Positions 30,671-42,095 of a stretch of 64,000 nt of DNA are shown here, in pieces. The stretch is taken from NCBI GenBank assembly GCA_022457155.1, contig JAJGOT010000318.1:510001-574000 (forward strand). The letters are read 5' to 3'. The DNA is from Cladopsammia gracilis. Its lineage: Eukaryota > Cnidaria > Anthozoa > Scleractinia > Dendrophylliidae. Numbering within the stretch: position 1 is the stretch's first letter; every line of letters starts with the position of its first letter. The position numbers were made by a program, and so were the translations under genes. Under the pieces are notes generated by a model that was not told the DNA's origin, made no database searches, and was given only the letters and a program-made list of their open reading frames with translations.

Positions 30671-33010
30671 ATTTTTTATTTGTAATAGGAGATGAAAAAT
30701 ATTTAGGCAAAACACACGTTTAAAGACTTTTCTTCTAATGAGATTTGTTTCTTATTTCAGCAACTCGAAAAACGTCAATTGCCCAAGGAAAAGATTGATC
30801 TTATCACGCTGGTAGGGAATTCATGTAGACAGTATTGTTTGTGGCCGGAGTGGAACTGGAGCTTAATTTCTACACAAAATCCTTGTAACACTATTAATAC
30901 CTTCTTCCTACAAATGATATCTTTTCTAAGGAAGGGTAGCTTGCCAACCTTTGCTAAATAGGATTTCCACGAATCTTCAGTGATTGTAATGTTCATATTG
31001 CAACAAAAATGGTTGAACTATATTTAAGACATTTTAATGTAAGATTTTTGTGGCGAACAATGTTTGATCACATGGCCAGGGCTTTAGTGTTGTAAGAGAA
31101 TTGCTGCAATTAATGGTAAAAGAAAATGGATACAATAAAATAGTAACATGAATGGAAGTTTGGGAGAATGAGAAATCGTCGAGGAAACACGTTCAAAGAT
31201 GAGTGTTTCCAAAGCTAGTTCGAGTTTACCCAAACGTTTACAAGTGGAAACACTGACAAAAAGTTTCTTTATTTCTTTTATGAAATTTTTAAGCCTTAAA
31301 AAAATTTTCGTAGTTATTCACTAAATGATGATCAATTGCTCATTATATATGGCTTTCAAGTAATCAGTGGTCATAGTCTTGTTTATTTTATTATTTGTAA
31401 AAGCAGATGAAAAATATTTATGTATAAACACACATGTTTAAACACCTATTTACTGATGGGATTGTTTCTTTTTCAGTTTTTCAATCAACGTATCCGATTA
31501 ATCGAGGTATGGCTCAATTGCAATATTGTATGTTCCCACCGTTGAATTAGAGTTTCATATCTAAACAAAATCCTTACAACTCTTTACGTTTTTCCTACAA
31601 ATGATATCTTTTAGAACTAGGGAAAGGAAGTTTGCCAGCCAAAGTTGTAGGACATTTCTATTTATCTTGAATAAAACGGCAGAACGGTCAATTAGTGTTG
31701 CTTTTGCAGTGCAACAAAAATAGTTGAACTATATATTAAGACATTTTAGTCTAACAATATCTGTGAGGACCAATGTGTGATCGTGTATTTAGGGCTTTAG
31801 TGTTACGTTGTTGGACAATTACTACACATTTATGAGGGAAAAATGAATACAATGGCTTCCCAACACTTATTTACACTATATTTCTTAATTTTTCTAGCCA
31901 TTTCTTTTTAAAAAAGAAGTGAAATTACAGGCTGGAGTTATTTTTGGGTATTTTGGTGTATCTTTCAGTATTGTTCACCATGGAGTGTAAGACAGGTGTA
32001 TGCTTATTCATTCGTCTCACGATGGAGAAATTTCACGATCAACACCTAAAATTGACTCCATCGTGAAACAAATAAATAAGCATTGACTTTCAGATTGGAT
32101 TATATTTCCTAATTTACACAACAAAACTCCACGAAATGGGCAGTTATGTTGTAAAATATGTTAGTGCCTTTTTGTGAGTTATTTTACATCAATGACTTAT
32201 ATTTCCCTTTGTTTAGTTCGACTGGAACATTTTAGTGTCACATCTTTTTGTGGCGAACAATGTTTGATCTTGTGGCGAGGGCTTTAGTGTTGTTAGGGAA
32301 TAACTACAATTTATGGGAAACAAAAATGGATACGAAATGGTAAATTGAGTGGAAGTTTGGGAGAATTTGAAATACTGACAAATAGTTTCTTTATTTCTTT
32401 TATGAAATATATGAACGTTCAAAACAATTTTCGTAGTTTTTCACTGAATTATGGTTAATGGTCATAATTATTCTGCTTTCAAGCAGATAGAGCAGGCAAA
32501 GTGTTGCTTATTATATTATTTGTTACTGGGAATGAAAAATATTTCTGTAAAAAACACGCTTAAATACTTATTTACTGATGTGTTGTGTTTCTTTTTTAAG
32601 TCAAGAGATGAACGTCAACCACTCCAGAAACTGTTGGATCGTATACGGGAGGTAATGACCTTATGTAGACAATGTTGTATGTTGCCACATTTTATTTCTA
32701 GTCAAAATGCTTGGAACTCTTTACCTGCTTCCTAAGGAAGGGTAGCTTACCAATCCTTGCTAAATGACATTTCCATAAATCTTCGATCAATCAATCAATC
32801 AATCAATCATCTTTATTTAATCACGGAATCCCATTCATAAAAATGCTCTTCCAGAGAGCCGTGGAAAAATCATGCAATAAAAAATACAATATTAGATAAA
32901 TATGGTCATTATAATTGTACTAAATTACAAATGTGATATAAACGATTTCAGGCTTGTCTGTCTTTTAATAGTATTTGATAGACTATTCTACTATCTTAAA
33001 TGAAAGAGCA
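30671..33010. repeat. Cassette repeat block 3 plus LINE 3' tail
   Basis: Type-1 exon-like stretch at 30761-30961, type-2 near 31479-31548, the 82-bp foldback at 32001-32082, type-3 near 32601-32735, then the inverse LINE 3' tail from 32786 (AATC units). The order equals that of block 1 at 9098-11290, so both derive from one ancestral block of about 2.2 kb. Confidence 0.7.
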
Positions 33011-33171
33011 AAACAGTCAATAATTGTTTGTATCACATTGCAACAAAAATGGTTGGACTATGTTTATGACATTATAGTGTGACATTTTTTGTGACGAACA
33101 ATGTTTGATCATATGGCGAGGGCTTTAGTGTTGCTAGGCAATTGCTAAAATTTGTGGGAAAAGAAAATGGA

Positions 33172-33352
33172 TACAATACAACACAACACAGTACAGTGCA
33201 GTGCAGTGCAGTGCAGTGCAATACAATGCAATACCATGCAATGTAATGCAATACAGCACAACACAGTACAATACAATGCAATGCAATACATGCACAATAC
33301 TATACAATACTTTCTGTACAATACAATACACTTACAATACAATACAGTAAGT
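33172..33352. repeat. ACAAT/GCAGT pentamer satellite tract, second copy
   Basis: Longer sister of 25247-25383 in the same flanking sequence. It contains extra ACAAT units and two spacers (CATGCAC, ACTTAC). Confidence 0.85.
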
Positions 33353-33360
33353 TTTTAAGC

Positions 33361-33948
33361 GTTCGCGGAGCTCCATTCTCGTAGAACCTTTGCTCGTCAT
33401 TTTTAATGGTCATGGCTAGCGAAATGTTTCGCGGGCGCGTATGACGTCGCAAAACATGTCGTGTAACATCCGGGATCTTAGCAATATTAAATCCAAAGCG
33501 AAGCTTTGTTTTTCGCGCGGCTACACGGCCGATGTCACATTAGCTCGGTAAACACTTTGGGGACTGTGCAATAATTATCCGGAGGTGGAACCAAGGGGGG
33601 GAGGGCATAAAGTAAAATCAAAGCAAGGATGGGGTTTACACGATTATCTATTCTTTTCTATCTTTATAATATAGAGACGAATATTGTGATAAAGCGTTTC
33701 TTTTTTTTTTATTTGTTTCCACAATCATGTGTTTACAACCAGATATTTTAATTTAAGTTAGTAAAAAATGTGAATAATTAAATAACTAGCAATCACAGTT
33801 ACAGTTTATAAGGCACATTGTTTAATATAATTGTGGACTTAATAAATTATTTAAAAGATTCATTTTCTCGAACATTCTCCATTTTTTCCTAAAGAAATTC
33901 ATATTATTCGATTTAAAAGAAATACTTTTCGGTTTGATATTTATTTAA
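33361..33948. repeat. Family C-related GC-rich fragment and AT-rich spacer, second copy
   Basis: Same sequence as 25396-25990; no gene. Family C copy 3 is inserted at its TA at 33949-33950. Confidence 0.5.
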
Positions 33949-33950
33949 TA

Positions 33951-35095
33951 GCGTAGCACTTGCCAGGCCGAAGGCCTGGCTGCGCAGCTCCATACTCATA
34001 GAACCTACGCCGTGATTTTTCATGGTCATGGCTAGCGGAATGTTTCGCGGGCGCGTGTCCGTCCGTCCGCCCGCTGGCCGCCCGCCCGCCGTGTTGGAAC
34101 AACATCCGGGATCTTGAAAGCAAGGCTTTGTTTTTCGCGCGGCCACACAGCCGTGAGCTCGGTAAACACTTCAGTTGTTTTCTTGTGCCTAGCGGAGAAT
34201 TAAACTCGTTATTTCCTGCATTTTTTCGCGGTTTGCTACTCAAGACAGGGATACTAATTAAGGTATACTCAGAAGCCGCTTTAGTGGAAAAAGACGAGCT
34301 TTCAGGGATAAAATCTTGCTTCGAGGAACTTCATGTATTACATTTTTATCAATGCGGGAGATGATTTCAGAACCAGAAGCGGAGATTTGAATTTCCAAGC
34401 AAGCGAGGAACTTAAAAGGTAAAACAGATTACAGTTTTCGATGAGAATTTATGTTGATATCAATCTGTGAGTGACTTGTTATTAGTGTTATTGTTAGTTT
34501 TGGCGAATTGATTTTAAAACGTGCCTATCTCTTGAATTTCATCGAAGAAAGCTTGAACTCGATGAGCTATAATTACATGTTACGCGTTTTGCTTTTAAAC
34601 GTAAACTAATGGAGATTTGAATAAATTTTTTCGAAAGAAGATTGTGTTGTCCATTTTTATGTGTTTGTTCATTCTTTAGATAGATTGAAAAGCCATTTTA
34701 TGTAAACAAAACAAGGCTTGATTTTATAGTACAGTTCTATCTTCACTTGCATCGCCTTTTAATATGCAAATATGTTATTGTATTTTTGCAATTTTTGATT
34801 TTCAAATCAGTTTCTCGGGCAATTTTTGACAAACATAAACTGTATTTTATTCGGAAACTAGTGGTACTATTTATTCTAGACAGAGAAAAGTTGTTTTTGT
34901 GAACTTTTGTACAGTCTATAAAAATGTACTGTGCAGACGGTCGCGTAATACTGTTTTTGAGAATTGCTAAAATTGAAAATAGCCCGTTCGTCAATCTTAA
35001 TTCTTGTGCTTCCAACCTTTCACCTTAGTTAAGTTTCACCTTAGTTAAGCTTGTTCAAAGTGCGACGCTGTTAGGCTTGGGCTATCTATATATAT
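33951..35095 (+). mobile_element. TA-flanked repeat family C, copy 3 (short form)
   Basis: Starts GCGTAGCACTTGCCAGGCC after TTTAATA and ends TATCTATATATAT before TAAAATTTTTT. The empty site TTTAATAAAATTTTTT is intact at 25987-26002, so a TA dinucleotide was duplicated. It is 1,145 bp, collinear with copy 2 but with internal deletions. Confidence 0.7.
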
Positions 35096-36013
35096 TAAAA
35101 TTTTTTCTATAAACATTTTTTTGATAATATCATATACACAACTCATATGCTTTATGAGATGACAAATTTTGAGTCTTTCAATGTCATCAGAGATGCGGGA
35201 TTGAAGAACTCCAATTTTTTAGTATGGACAGGTCTGAGGCAATCAGTTCCATCGAAACTGCGTTCTGATCACATACCTACCTTCGAGATTATCTTTGATT
35301 TAGAAAATTTTAAGTGTCGTGACTATTATCACTATGTTAAACGCAAAAATACGAAAAACCAAATAAATGGGCTAAGTTAAGAGAGGAATTTCATTTAGAG
35401 GACAAGCAACTTTCGGAGGTACTTGTGATGCCACTAAGGGTTGCAAATGAACCTTATTTACGTTCTTTTCAGTATAAAGTTTTAAATTCTATTCTATATA
35501 CAAATGAATTACTTTGTAAGATAGGCTATGTTTCTAACCCCAACTGCTCCTTCTGTCATCAGACTATAAAAACGATACCTCATATTTTCTTTGACTGTTC
35601 TTTTTCGTCTTCCTTTTGGAATGAAGTTTGTGACAAGTTTTTTTCTGGCTTCGTAGTGTCGTCTTTTGTTTCAAGTTGAATTTTAATATATTGAAATTGG
35701 GCTATTGCCAACAATATTTGAACAGTAGAATATAGTTATACACCAGTGCAAACATTTTGCCCTGGTGAAAATATTTTGCTCCAGTTCAAATATTTTGTAA
35801 TCAAGTGGAAAAAGAAGAGAAAAAAACCCGCTTATTTCAAAAATCAATCATCCTACAATATGGTAACATGAATGGAAGTTTGGGAGAATGAGAAATAGTT
35901 GTGAAAACAGGTTCAAAGACGAGTTTTTCCAAATCTATTTTGGGTTCTCCCAAACTTTTACAAGTTGAAACACTGACAAATAGTTTATTTCTTCTATAAA
36001 ATATATAAGCGTT
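35096..36013 (+). pseudogene. LINE 3' fragment and segment A start, target of the large Polinton
   Basis: 35147-35380 and 35425-35679 repeat the LINE fragment of 26045-26600, here with a complete zinc knuckle (CSFCHQTIKTIPHIFFDC). From about 35680 the sequence is the start of segment A, with its foldback at 35875-35962. The segment ends at AGCGTT (36008-36013), the left copy of the 6-bp duplication; it continues at 51481 after the Polinton. Confidence 0.75.
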
Positions 36014-36337
36014 AGTAGTTGTAAAAGGCCGATTCTGGCTCATTGCCATTTTCACATCATTTTTCACATCCCCTTTGTTACCCAAAATGAGGATTTTCCA
36101 AATTTTCTTCCGCCAACTCCCATTGTTATTCCCTAACTCATCGCTAATTCCAGCGTAAACAAAAATCCAACAAGTAAAGTCATAAAAAATCTGTTACTAT
36201 TCAGCGGCATTTGCATCGTTAATTTAGGCGATCCAAAAAACATCTTTAACATCCTTAATTATTAGCGGTTCTATTACGTTGATTTCAAACGCCAGTGTCC
36301 CCAAGCAAGAGTGTGTATTCCATCTTCGCAGATAAAT
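36014..36337 (+). repeat. Left TIR of the large Polinton
   Basis: 324 bp, about 95% or more identical to the inverse of 51157-51480 by eye, with a few substitutions (for example near 36052, 36120 and 36177). It includes the last 21 codons or so and the stop of the polymerase gene. Confidence 0.9.
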
Positions 36338-38106
36338 CGCTTGTCATCGTCGGCGCTCAAAGCAATCTTGTTGATTGTTTCTGAAAATATTTCATGCTTA
36401 TGACTTCTGATTACATTCATTTTTCGCATTTGGTTTGCTTTCGTTAATAAACAGTTTTTATAGTTTTCATGCGTTATTTTCTTCTTTGTTACTGCTTTTG
36501 AGATCCCTTTACATTTCTTTGTTCCGCCTCCTTCATGCATCTTATAACTATATAATTTAGATCTCAATCCCACAAATTCCGCGATTATTTTTCCACCTGC
36601 TTCATCCTTCATAAGCCCAATAACTTTCTTGTTCAACCCTGTGGGAATTCCTGACGGGTGATCTTTGGGGATATCACTTGTATCAAACATGTCACTTGTA
36701 TCAAACATGTCTTTAACATCATTGCTGATATCCTTGAAGAAGTCTTCAGTTTTAATTCCATACGCCAAACTGTCTGTGTCTGTGAATAACAGCTGTTCGT
36801 CTGGCCACTTCTTTTTAACATAATTATTGTGGAATTCATACATTAATGTTTTTGACAGATCAAGAATTGCCATTCCACAATAAACCGGTTTATTGAATTT
36901 TAAGCTTATTCGTTTCATATGTATGGCGAATAGGTTTTCATCAAATATTGTCAAATGTTGGAAGTTTGGTTTTGCTGCTAATTTTTTGTCTTTCTCTTTA
37001 TCATTCAGCAGGCGTATATCCACACGTTTTCTGATATTTTCCATGGTTTTCCCAAACACCGAATTATTCATAAGTTTGAAGAAGTCTTTTTCAAATGCAT
37101 TTTTCCCCTTCATTCTAAGCTGTGTATTTTTCATGATATAGCTTTTCAACCATGGTTCTTCCTGGAATTTTATTCCTCTGTGTATCTTTTTCACAATCAA
37201 TCCAAGGCTTTCGTATAGTTCTAGATTTTTAGTGTGAAGAATGTAACGTTCTTTATCGTTAAGATTTGGTACGAGTTTTTCAACTTTATTTATTATTTTA
37301 CGTTCAGGAGCAAGGGGGTAATCATTATGCAGATCATGCAATTCTTCGGGGTATTCAAAATCCGCTTCCAAGACACATAGAATGTTTTTCCAGTTAGTTA
37401 ATTCATCATCAGTCATCCATGCAAAATCTCCTACAGGAAGTGGTTGTATCATTGCCCATCCATAAAGATTATTTGCGTCCAAATACGGGATGAACGTTGA
37501 TGGTTTTGTTGGATCATATTGATCACCCATGTATTTATTGTTTGCTTTTCCTAAACGATGTGTTATTGTTGAAATTCCACCACGTGTTCCTTGTTCAAAG
37601 AAAAGCAGCATGTCTGGATCATTCAACAAGTCCAGCGTCACATTGCTTTCTTTCAGTGCGGCATCCCAAGCCAACCCAGGAGCTGTGTAATACCAAGCAG
37701 GATGCAATCCATAATTTTCCAGGCAGACTTTTCTGAATTCTTCAAATACATCTGCTAACAGGCATACATCAGTCTCCAAATATAAATCATGGTAATCACC
37801 CATGGTTTCTATATTGAATTCTTTCCATACGTTTTGGGCATGTTCATAATCTTTATCTGTTATATTTGAATCATTAGGGATTGAATAAAAGTCTTCTTTC
37901 TCAGGAAGGGATGTTGCATTGAATTTTTCAAAGGAATCCATCCAATCATATGGGTAGACACCTTTCCTTGTTACAAGATCAACTTTTTCTCGGAAGGATT
38001 TCTTTGTTTGGATGAAGTTATCTGGCTGTAGATTTCTTGCTAGATTTTCAAGTGAAGAAGCCATAAATTTAAATGAATCAATAAATCGAAGTTCATGGGA
38101 AATCAC
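36274..38106 (-). pseudogene. polB: Protein-primed DNA polymerase B, exonuclease III and polymerase domains
   Basis: C-terminal 610 codons of the polymerase; the same frame is open upstream to about 38350. Motifs in order: Exo III YLETDVCLLADVFE (near residues 109-122), motif A YLDANNLYGWAM (near 208-219), motif B FFKLMNNSVFGKTMENIRKR (near 340-360) and motif C LFTDTDSLAYG (near 443-453). This is the signature of family B polymerases primed by a terminal protein, which replicate linear Polinton DNA from its TIRs. An 18-bp tandem duplication after motif C repeats DMFDTS (near 36680-36716). The gene's end lies inside the left TIR. The catalytic residues look intact; the gene is broken only by frameshifts further upstream. 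Confidence 0.93.
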
Positions 38107-38216
38107 TTTCTCATTTCCTTCCTTATCTTGAAACCTTCCAATTTCAATGGTTTTACTAAAGCTTATATATTTCTCTTCGTTATTTGGGATACACTTTATA
38201 TTACCGCCTTTCTTTC

Positions 38217-39254
38217 CTACATCTTTGATGAATAGATGGGCGTCATATCCCGATAAGTTATGAAATATGACAGGCGTGAATTTTGGCTTTCGGAATTTAA
38301 GGTTACGTTCATTCTGCGCTGCTCCACGGAAACGTCCTGTGTAATGGCAATGATCTCTTTTAAGTTTTCCTCATTGAAGCTTCCGTGGCAAATCCAACAG
38401 ATATCAGCTTCTTCAAAATTTTTTCTGTCCTTTTCAGTGAAGATCATCTTTTTCCGGCCGAATTTTTGGTGGATTTTCTGGAGTTTCTTTTCCAGCATCT
38501 CAACAAATATTTGACCAATGTTTTCCAGGTCTTCAGGGTCCTCAGCTCGATAGAGAACTGGTTTTTGGGAATATAGGTCTTCATCGAAGCAGACCACCTG
38601 GAAACAAAATCCACATGGTTGATGCTTTTGATATAGGTTTGTGAAAGATTTATTGCTATGTGGTTCAACGCTCTGGATTGGTACATTTAATGCTTCAAAA
38701 TCCGCATACACAACAAAGGGTATTTTCATTTCTCTTTGAAAATTCTTGAATTTAACGTGGCTACCTTCTTTAGGCATTTCAATCTTTATTGCTTCAGTTT
38801 TTGAACAACTTTCATTATGAAGTTCCCATTTCTTTTCATTTGGGAAATGGTTTAAACATCTCCGGCAAAAGACATTTGCTTTTTGATGATTTGTAACTTG
38901 ACTGGATAAAAGTCTACTTAAACTTTTAATGACACAATAATGCTTGTCTTTGTTCTCTTTGTCAGCAATCAAGAGAAGGTCCACATTTCTATTTTGTTTT
39001 CCCCTTTTGCTGATTCTCAAGGGATAAACAACACCCTCAGATCCAAAAACATTCACAGAAATGCCTGGATTCAATCGCTCAAACTTATCAATGTCTTTCA
39101 ATTCAACTGGGAATTGAATCACCGACCAATTCAGATTTTCAGATTGTTCAACCAATTCTCGTGTTATTCTTTCTGCGTTTTTCTTAACTGGATTCAATGC
39201 TCTTGTAACCGCCCATTTGAAGCATTGGTTATCATCATTTTTCTTGTTTATCAA
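38217..39254 (-). pseudogene. polB: DNA polymerase B N-terminal exonuclease part
   Basis: 345 codons in a second frame. They contain a zinc-finger-like CRRCLNHFPNEKKWELHNESC near residues 134-154 and the Exo I motif FVVYADFEAL (Asp-x-Glu) near residues 179-188. A CWICHGSF cysteine pair follows near residue 290. Around 38350 the homologous reading switches frame: Exo II (HNLSGYDAHLF, near 38235-38265) is found in the frame of the downstream part. The terminal 20 residues of this frame are therefore not native. One 1-nt indel explains the break. Confidence 0.88.
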
Positions 39255-40182
39255 TGCTTTTTTTATCCTTCAAACTCTTTGGAAGATCCATCCAACTGTT
39301 TCCCTTCAGGGGATCAAATTCTACCAAATGAATTTCCAACCGAATAACTCTATCAAATCTCCAGTTGGATCCCTGTCTTTGAAAGGCCGCCATTGCTTCC
39401 AGGGCTGTGTCATTCATGCTTTGAAGCAATTCATTTTCATTTGTTGACGCCAAATTAATTTCAATACCTGAATGGAATCCAGCCTCATCGTCAATAATCT
39501 CACCAGTTGCCATAACAGTTCTTTCCATATTGCAAACCAAAATCAACTTAACCTTTGTTTGTTTGTTTGCATTTAAGATCTGCAACACCGATGGCTTGAT
39601 TGCTTTGAAAAATGTTCTAGGATCTATCCCAGGTCGGCCTTCAATCGTGAATTGCCTTGCGAATTTATCCAAAGCTGATTCTCCTTCTTCAACTTTGAAT
39701 TCCGTCTTTTTCTTATAGAAGTCTTTAACCCATTTTTGAAAGCTTGAAACTTTCTTTGAAACTTGTTTAACCACACTTTCACTGCTTTTTTTCAACCATT
39801 TTGTCCAATCGTTAAATGTATTGGTTACTTGATTAATAAAAGAATCTGCTACCGTCTCAGCTGGTGGTTGATACGGTGTTGGTTCAAGAATATGTGTTTG
39901 TATTTCAGAGGCTTCCCTCTCAGGAATTGGTTGGTCCAATAAGTTTGTTTGTGTTTTTGCTCCTTCCAAGAATGCCTGGAGCGCTTTTCTTGTTCTATAT
40001 TTACTATACCCCTTCAAACCCATTTCTTTTGCTCGGGCTCTCATTTCAGGTAATTTTTTTTTTTTTGGTTCTTCCCCAGTTAAAAGTTTTGATAATTCAT
40101 TTCTGGTTCTTGCACTGGATCGACCAGGAATATTTCTTTCTTTTGCAAGATTTCTAAGTTCTGAAACTTTTTTGTTTTCCAT
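39235..40182 (-). pseudogene. SAP/Rho-N-like N-terminal part of the polymerase gene
   Basis: 315 codons. Two SAP/Rho-N-type helix-extended-helix repeats occupy residues about 4-35 (VSELRNLAKERNIPG..) and 43-73 (LPEMRARAKEMGLKG..), followed by a lysine-rich linker and a globular region ending RFDRVIRLEIHLVEF. It overlaps the next frame by 20 bp at a T-rich run (39240-39262). The gap-free succession suggests one large gene (36274-40182, about 1,290 codons) split by two frameshifts. A separate DNA-binding or terminal-protein-like gene is the alternative. ATG 40182 faces ATG 40230 of the next gene across a 47-bp A-rich divergent promoter. Confidence 0.7.
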
Positions 40183-40229
40183 TTTTTAAAGCAAAAACAA
40201 AAAATAAAAAAAATAAAAAATGATATAAA

Positions 40230-40802
40230 ATGACAACCACTGAAATCAAGATTACGAAATTTAGTCCAAACGAAACCTTCAACAACTTAAAGCAGGCCTC
40301 TGAAGTTTGTGGAATAAACTACTATACTTTGAGATATGCCGTGAAAAATAACAAATCATCTGTGACCATACAAAGTGATAAACAAGAATTCCTTGTGGAA
40401 GCCCAGACTGTTCCCAAGTCTCCAGTCATAATCAATTCACAACAATTTGCCACCGTAAAGGAAGCTGCAGCTGCCTTTGAAGTACCCGTGCAAACAATTT
40501 ACACTGCCTTGCGAAACAATAAACCATTTCTTATTAAACAGGAAGGCCTGAAACATTTTATCAAAAACAGAAGCCTCACAGAACAACAAAAAAGGCTGAT
40601 TTGTTTGAAAGATCCTATCACTAAAAGCGAACTTTGGTTTTGTTCTAGATACACCATTGAAGCTTGTTACAATATCCCAATCACTTCAATTCCAAAAGAA
40701 TCCACACCATTTTGGATTGATGGCGTAAAAACAAACATTATATATCCTGAATGGTTTGTACTTTCGACAGAAGAACTTCTGGATATCACACCGAATATAT
40801 GA
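40230..40802 (+). CDS. Protein with two NUMOD-like helix-turn-helix repeats
   Basis: 190 codons with no lesion. Two similar segments, FNNLKQASEVCGINYYTLRY (residues about 17-36) and FATVKEAAAAFEVPVQTIYT (about 72-91), look like the helix-turn-helix modules (NUMOD1 type) of homing-endonuclease DNA-binding tails. No nuclease motif is visible. A role in DNA binding or transcription control is inferred. It is transcribed divergently from the polymerase gene and followed by a T-rich stretch and the next gene 49 bp later. Confidence 0.7.
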   Translation: MTTTEIKITKFSPNETFNNLKQASEVCGINYYTLRYAVKNNKSSVTIQSDKQEFLVEAQTVPKSPVIINSQQFATVKEAAAAFEVPVQTIYTALRNNKPFLIKQEGLKHFIKNRSLTEQQKRLICLKDPITKSELWFCSRYTIEACYNIPITSIPKESTPFWIDGVKTNIIYPEWFVLSTEELLDITPNI

Positions 40803-40851
40803 AAGAAATGAAATTCTTGTAAAATTTTATTTTTTTATATCTTATAATAAA

Positions 40852-41565
40852 ATGAGCTACCAACCAACCCAAACTACTCTTAAAAATCTAAAAACCAATC
40901 AAATCACTTTGCTAAACACAACTCTCAAAACCAAGCCCTTCAAACATCATATTATTCCAATCAAGGCCCCAATGTTGCAAATCGATGGAATAATGAAAAT
41001 CCATAAGTTCGAAGACGACATATTTTCTTTAAATCTAGCTCTCAAAAAAGATGATGCCCGCCGTCTGATTGTCTTAGAAGACACTTTGAAAAAATTAATT
41101 GAGAAAAAGCAACAAGCCAAGATATCTCAAGATCCATTCTCAAGTTTCCAGGAAGAAGACTTCAGAATCATAAAACCATCAACAATCGATAAATCATATA
41201 AACTTTATGCAAAACTTTATCAGCAAGACCGCCGATTTATTTGCCCATTCTATTCTCCGACAAATGATAACACCAAAAGAAAAATTTCCCCAAAAGAGTT
41301 GATGGATAAAACATTTGAAGGAACAGCAATCCTCAAACTGGCTAGAGTTTTCCTTGGGGAGGTTAAATTGATCATAATAGTTGCGAGAGCTGTGTTGGTT
41401 AAATCAACCACACCAATCAAACCAACGCCAGAATTGAAGTTTTTCGATGAATATGCGGATCTCAAAGACACCGAAGGCGACGATCCCAACGGTGACTCTC
41501 AAGACAACGACGTTGATTATGTACCTTTAGATAGTTTCAATCCCGATTATGATTATACAGACTGA
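40852..41565 (+). CDS. Acidic-tailed protein, possible ssDNA-binding protein
   Basis: The start is set at ATG 40852 (MSYQPTQTTLKN), preceded by a TATA-like TTATATCTTATAATAAA. The frame is open further upstream, but that stretch overlaps the previous gene. About 237 residues with a basic N-terminal half, a hydrophobic beta-like run (LGEVKLIIIVARAVLV) and a very acidic C-terminal tail (about the last 45 residues, ending DYDYTD). A basic core plus acidic tail recalls single-stranded DNA-binding proteins and would suit a protein-primed replicon. I recognise no family, so this is inference. Confidence 0.65.
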   Translation: MSYQPTQTTLKNLKTNQITLLNTTLKTKPFKHHIIPIKAPMLQIDGIMKIHKFEDDIFSLNLALKKDDARRLIVLEDTLKKLIEKKQQAKISQDPFSSFQEEDFRIIKPSTIDKSYKLYAKLYQQDRRFICPFYSPTNDNTKRKISPKELMDKTFEGTAILKLARVFLGEVKLIIIVARAVLVKSTTPIKPTPELKFFDEYADLKDTEGDDPNGDSQDNDVDYVPLDSFNPDYDYTD

Positions 41566-41641
41566 TTATTCTCAAGTTGTAACTCCATTTGGATTTATAA
41601 CTTAGTTGTTTCAGGCACGAACGCTTTTAGCATATTCTTTC

Positions 41642-42025
41642 TCATACTTCTCTAAATTCAAACATAAATCTGCTACAGTTCCATCTAACTTTCATTTCTC
41701 TTATGAATTCTTGTGAATCAAAGTAATCACCCCTAAGATACGATCTCAATTCAGTCAAAACATTTTCATACTTTGTCATTGCGAATTCACTTATTTCGAT
41801 CTTTCTTCTAAAGTTTTTCATTTCCTGAAACGTTTTCAAGAACAACCCAGCACCGTTTATTACCCCAAGAATAATAGGATTCAATGTAACTCCTCCTACA
41901 ATCGTTCCGGTTACAACTAAAAGAGTAGAACTAAGAGTCAACATGGTATTCATTTTCTTATATTTTCTTTGTGCTTTTCGGCAGCACCAACATTTTTTAT
42001 GATAAAAAGAATAAAGTTTTTTCAA
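41642..42025 (-). CDS. Membrane protein with one hydrophobic hairpin
   Basis: 127 codons from the first Met; the frame stays open upstream to about 42050 (..LSEEKVDELKK), so the true start may lie further up near the palindrome at 42054. A Cys-rich basic N-terminus (CWCCRKAQRKYKK) precedes a hydrophobic region of about 35 residues (LLVVTGTIVGGVTLNPIILG) able to span the membrane once or twice. A charged helical C-terminus follows. Its position among virion genes suggests a structural or membrane-active role. No known family is recognised. Confidence 0.6.
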   Translation of the reverse strand: MKKLYSFYHKKCWCCRKAQRKYKKMNTMLTLSSTLLVVTGTIVGGVTLNPIILGVINGAGLFLKTFQEMKNFRRKIEISEFAMTKYENVLTELRSYLRGDYFDSQEFIREMKVRWNCSRFMFEFREV

Positions 42026-42053
42026 TTCATCAACTTTCTCCTCAGAAAGGGTT

Positions 42054-42095
42054 GGGTCGATATGATTGAAATTTTAATTTCAATCATATCGACCC
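42054..42095. repeat. Perfect 42-bp palindrome followed by A-rich tract
   Basis: GGGTCGATATGATTGAAAT at 42054-42072 is the exact inverse of ATTTCAATCATATCGACCC ending at 42095, with practically no loop. It is followed by about 40 bp of nearly pure A. It lies at the 5' side of the membrane-protein frame and could be a promoter element, a transcript hairpin or a fold-over artefact. Confidence 0.85.

Noticed and set aside
9185..30961. Five nearly identical 60-codon frames (9185, 19405, 20528, 21616, 30779) as a gene family
   Set aside because: They are the inner part of the type-1 exon-like stretch, whose reading begins further upstream at the splice-acceptor-like AG. No domain or start context is present.
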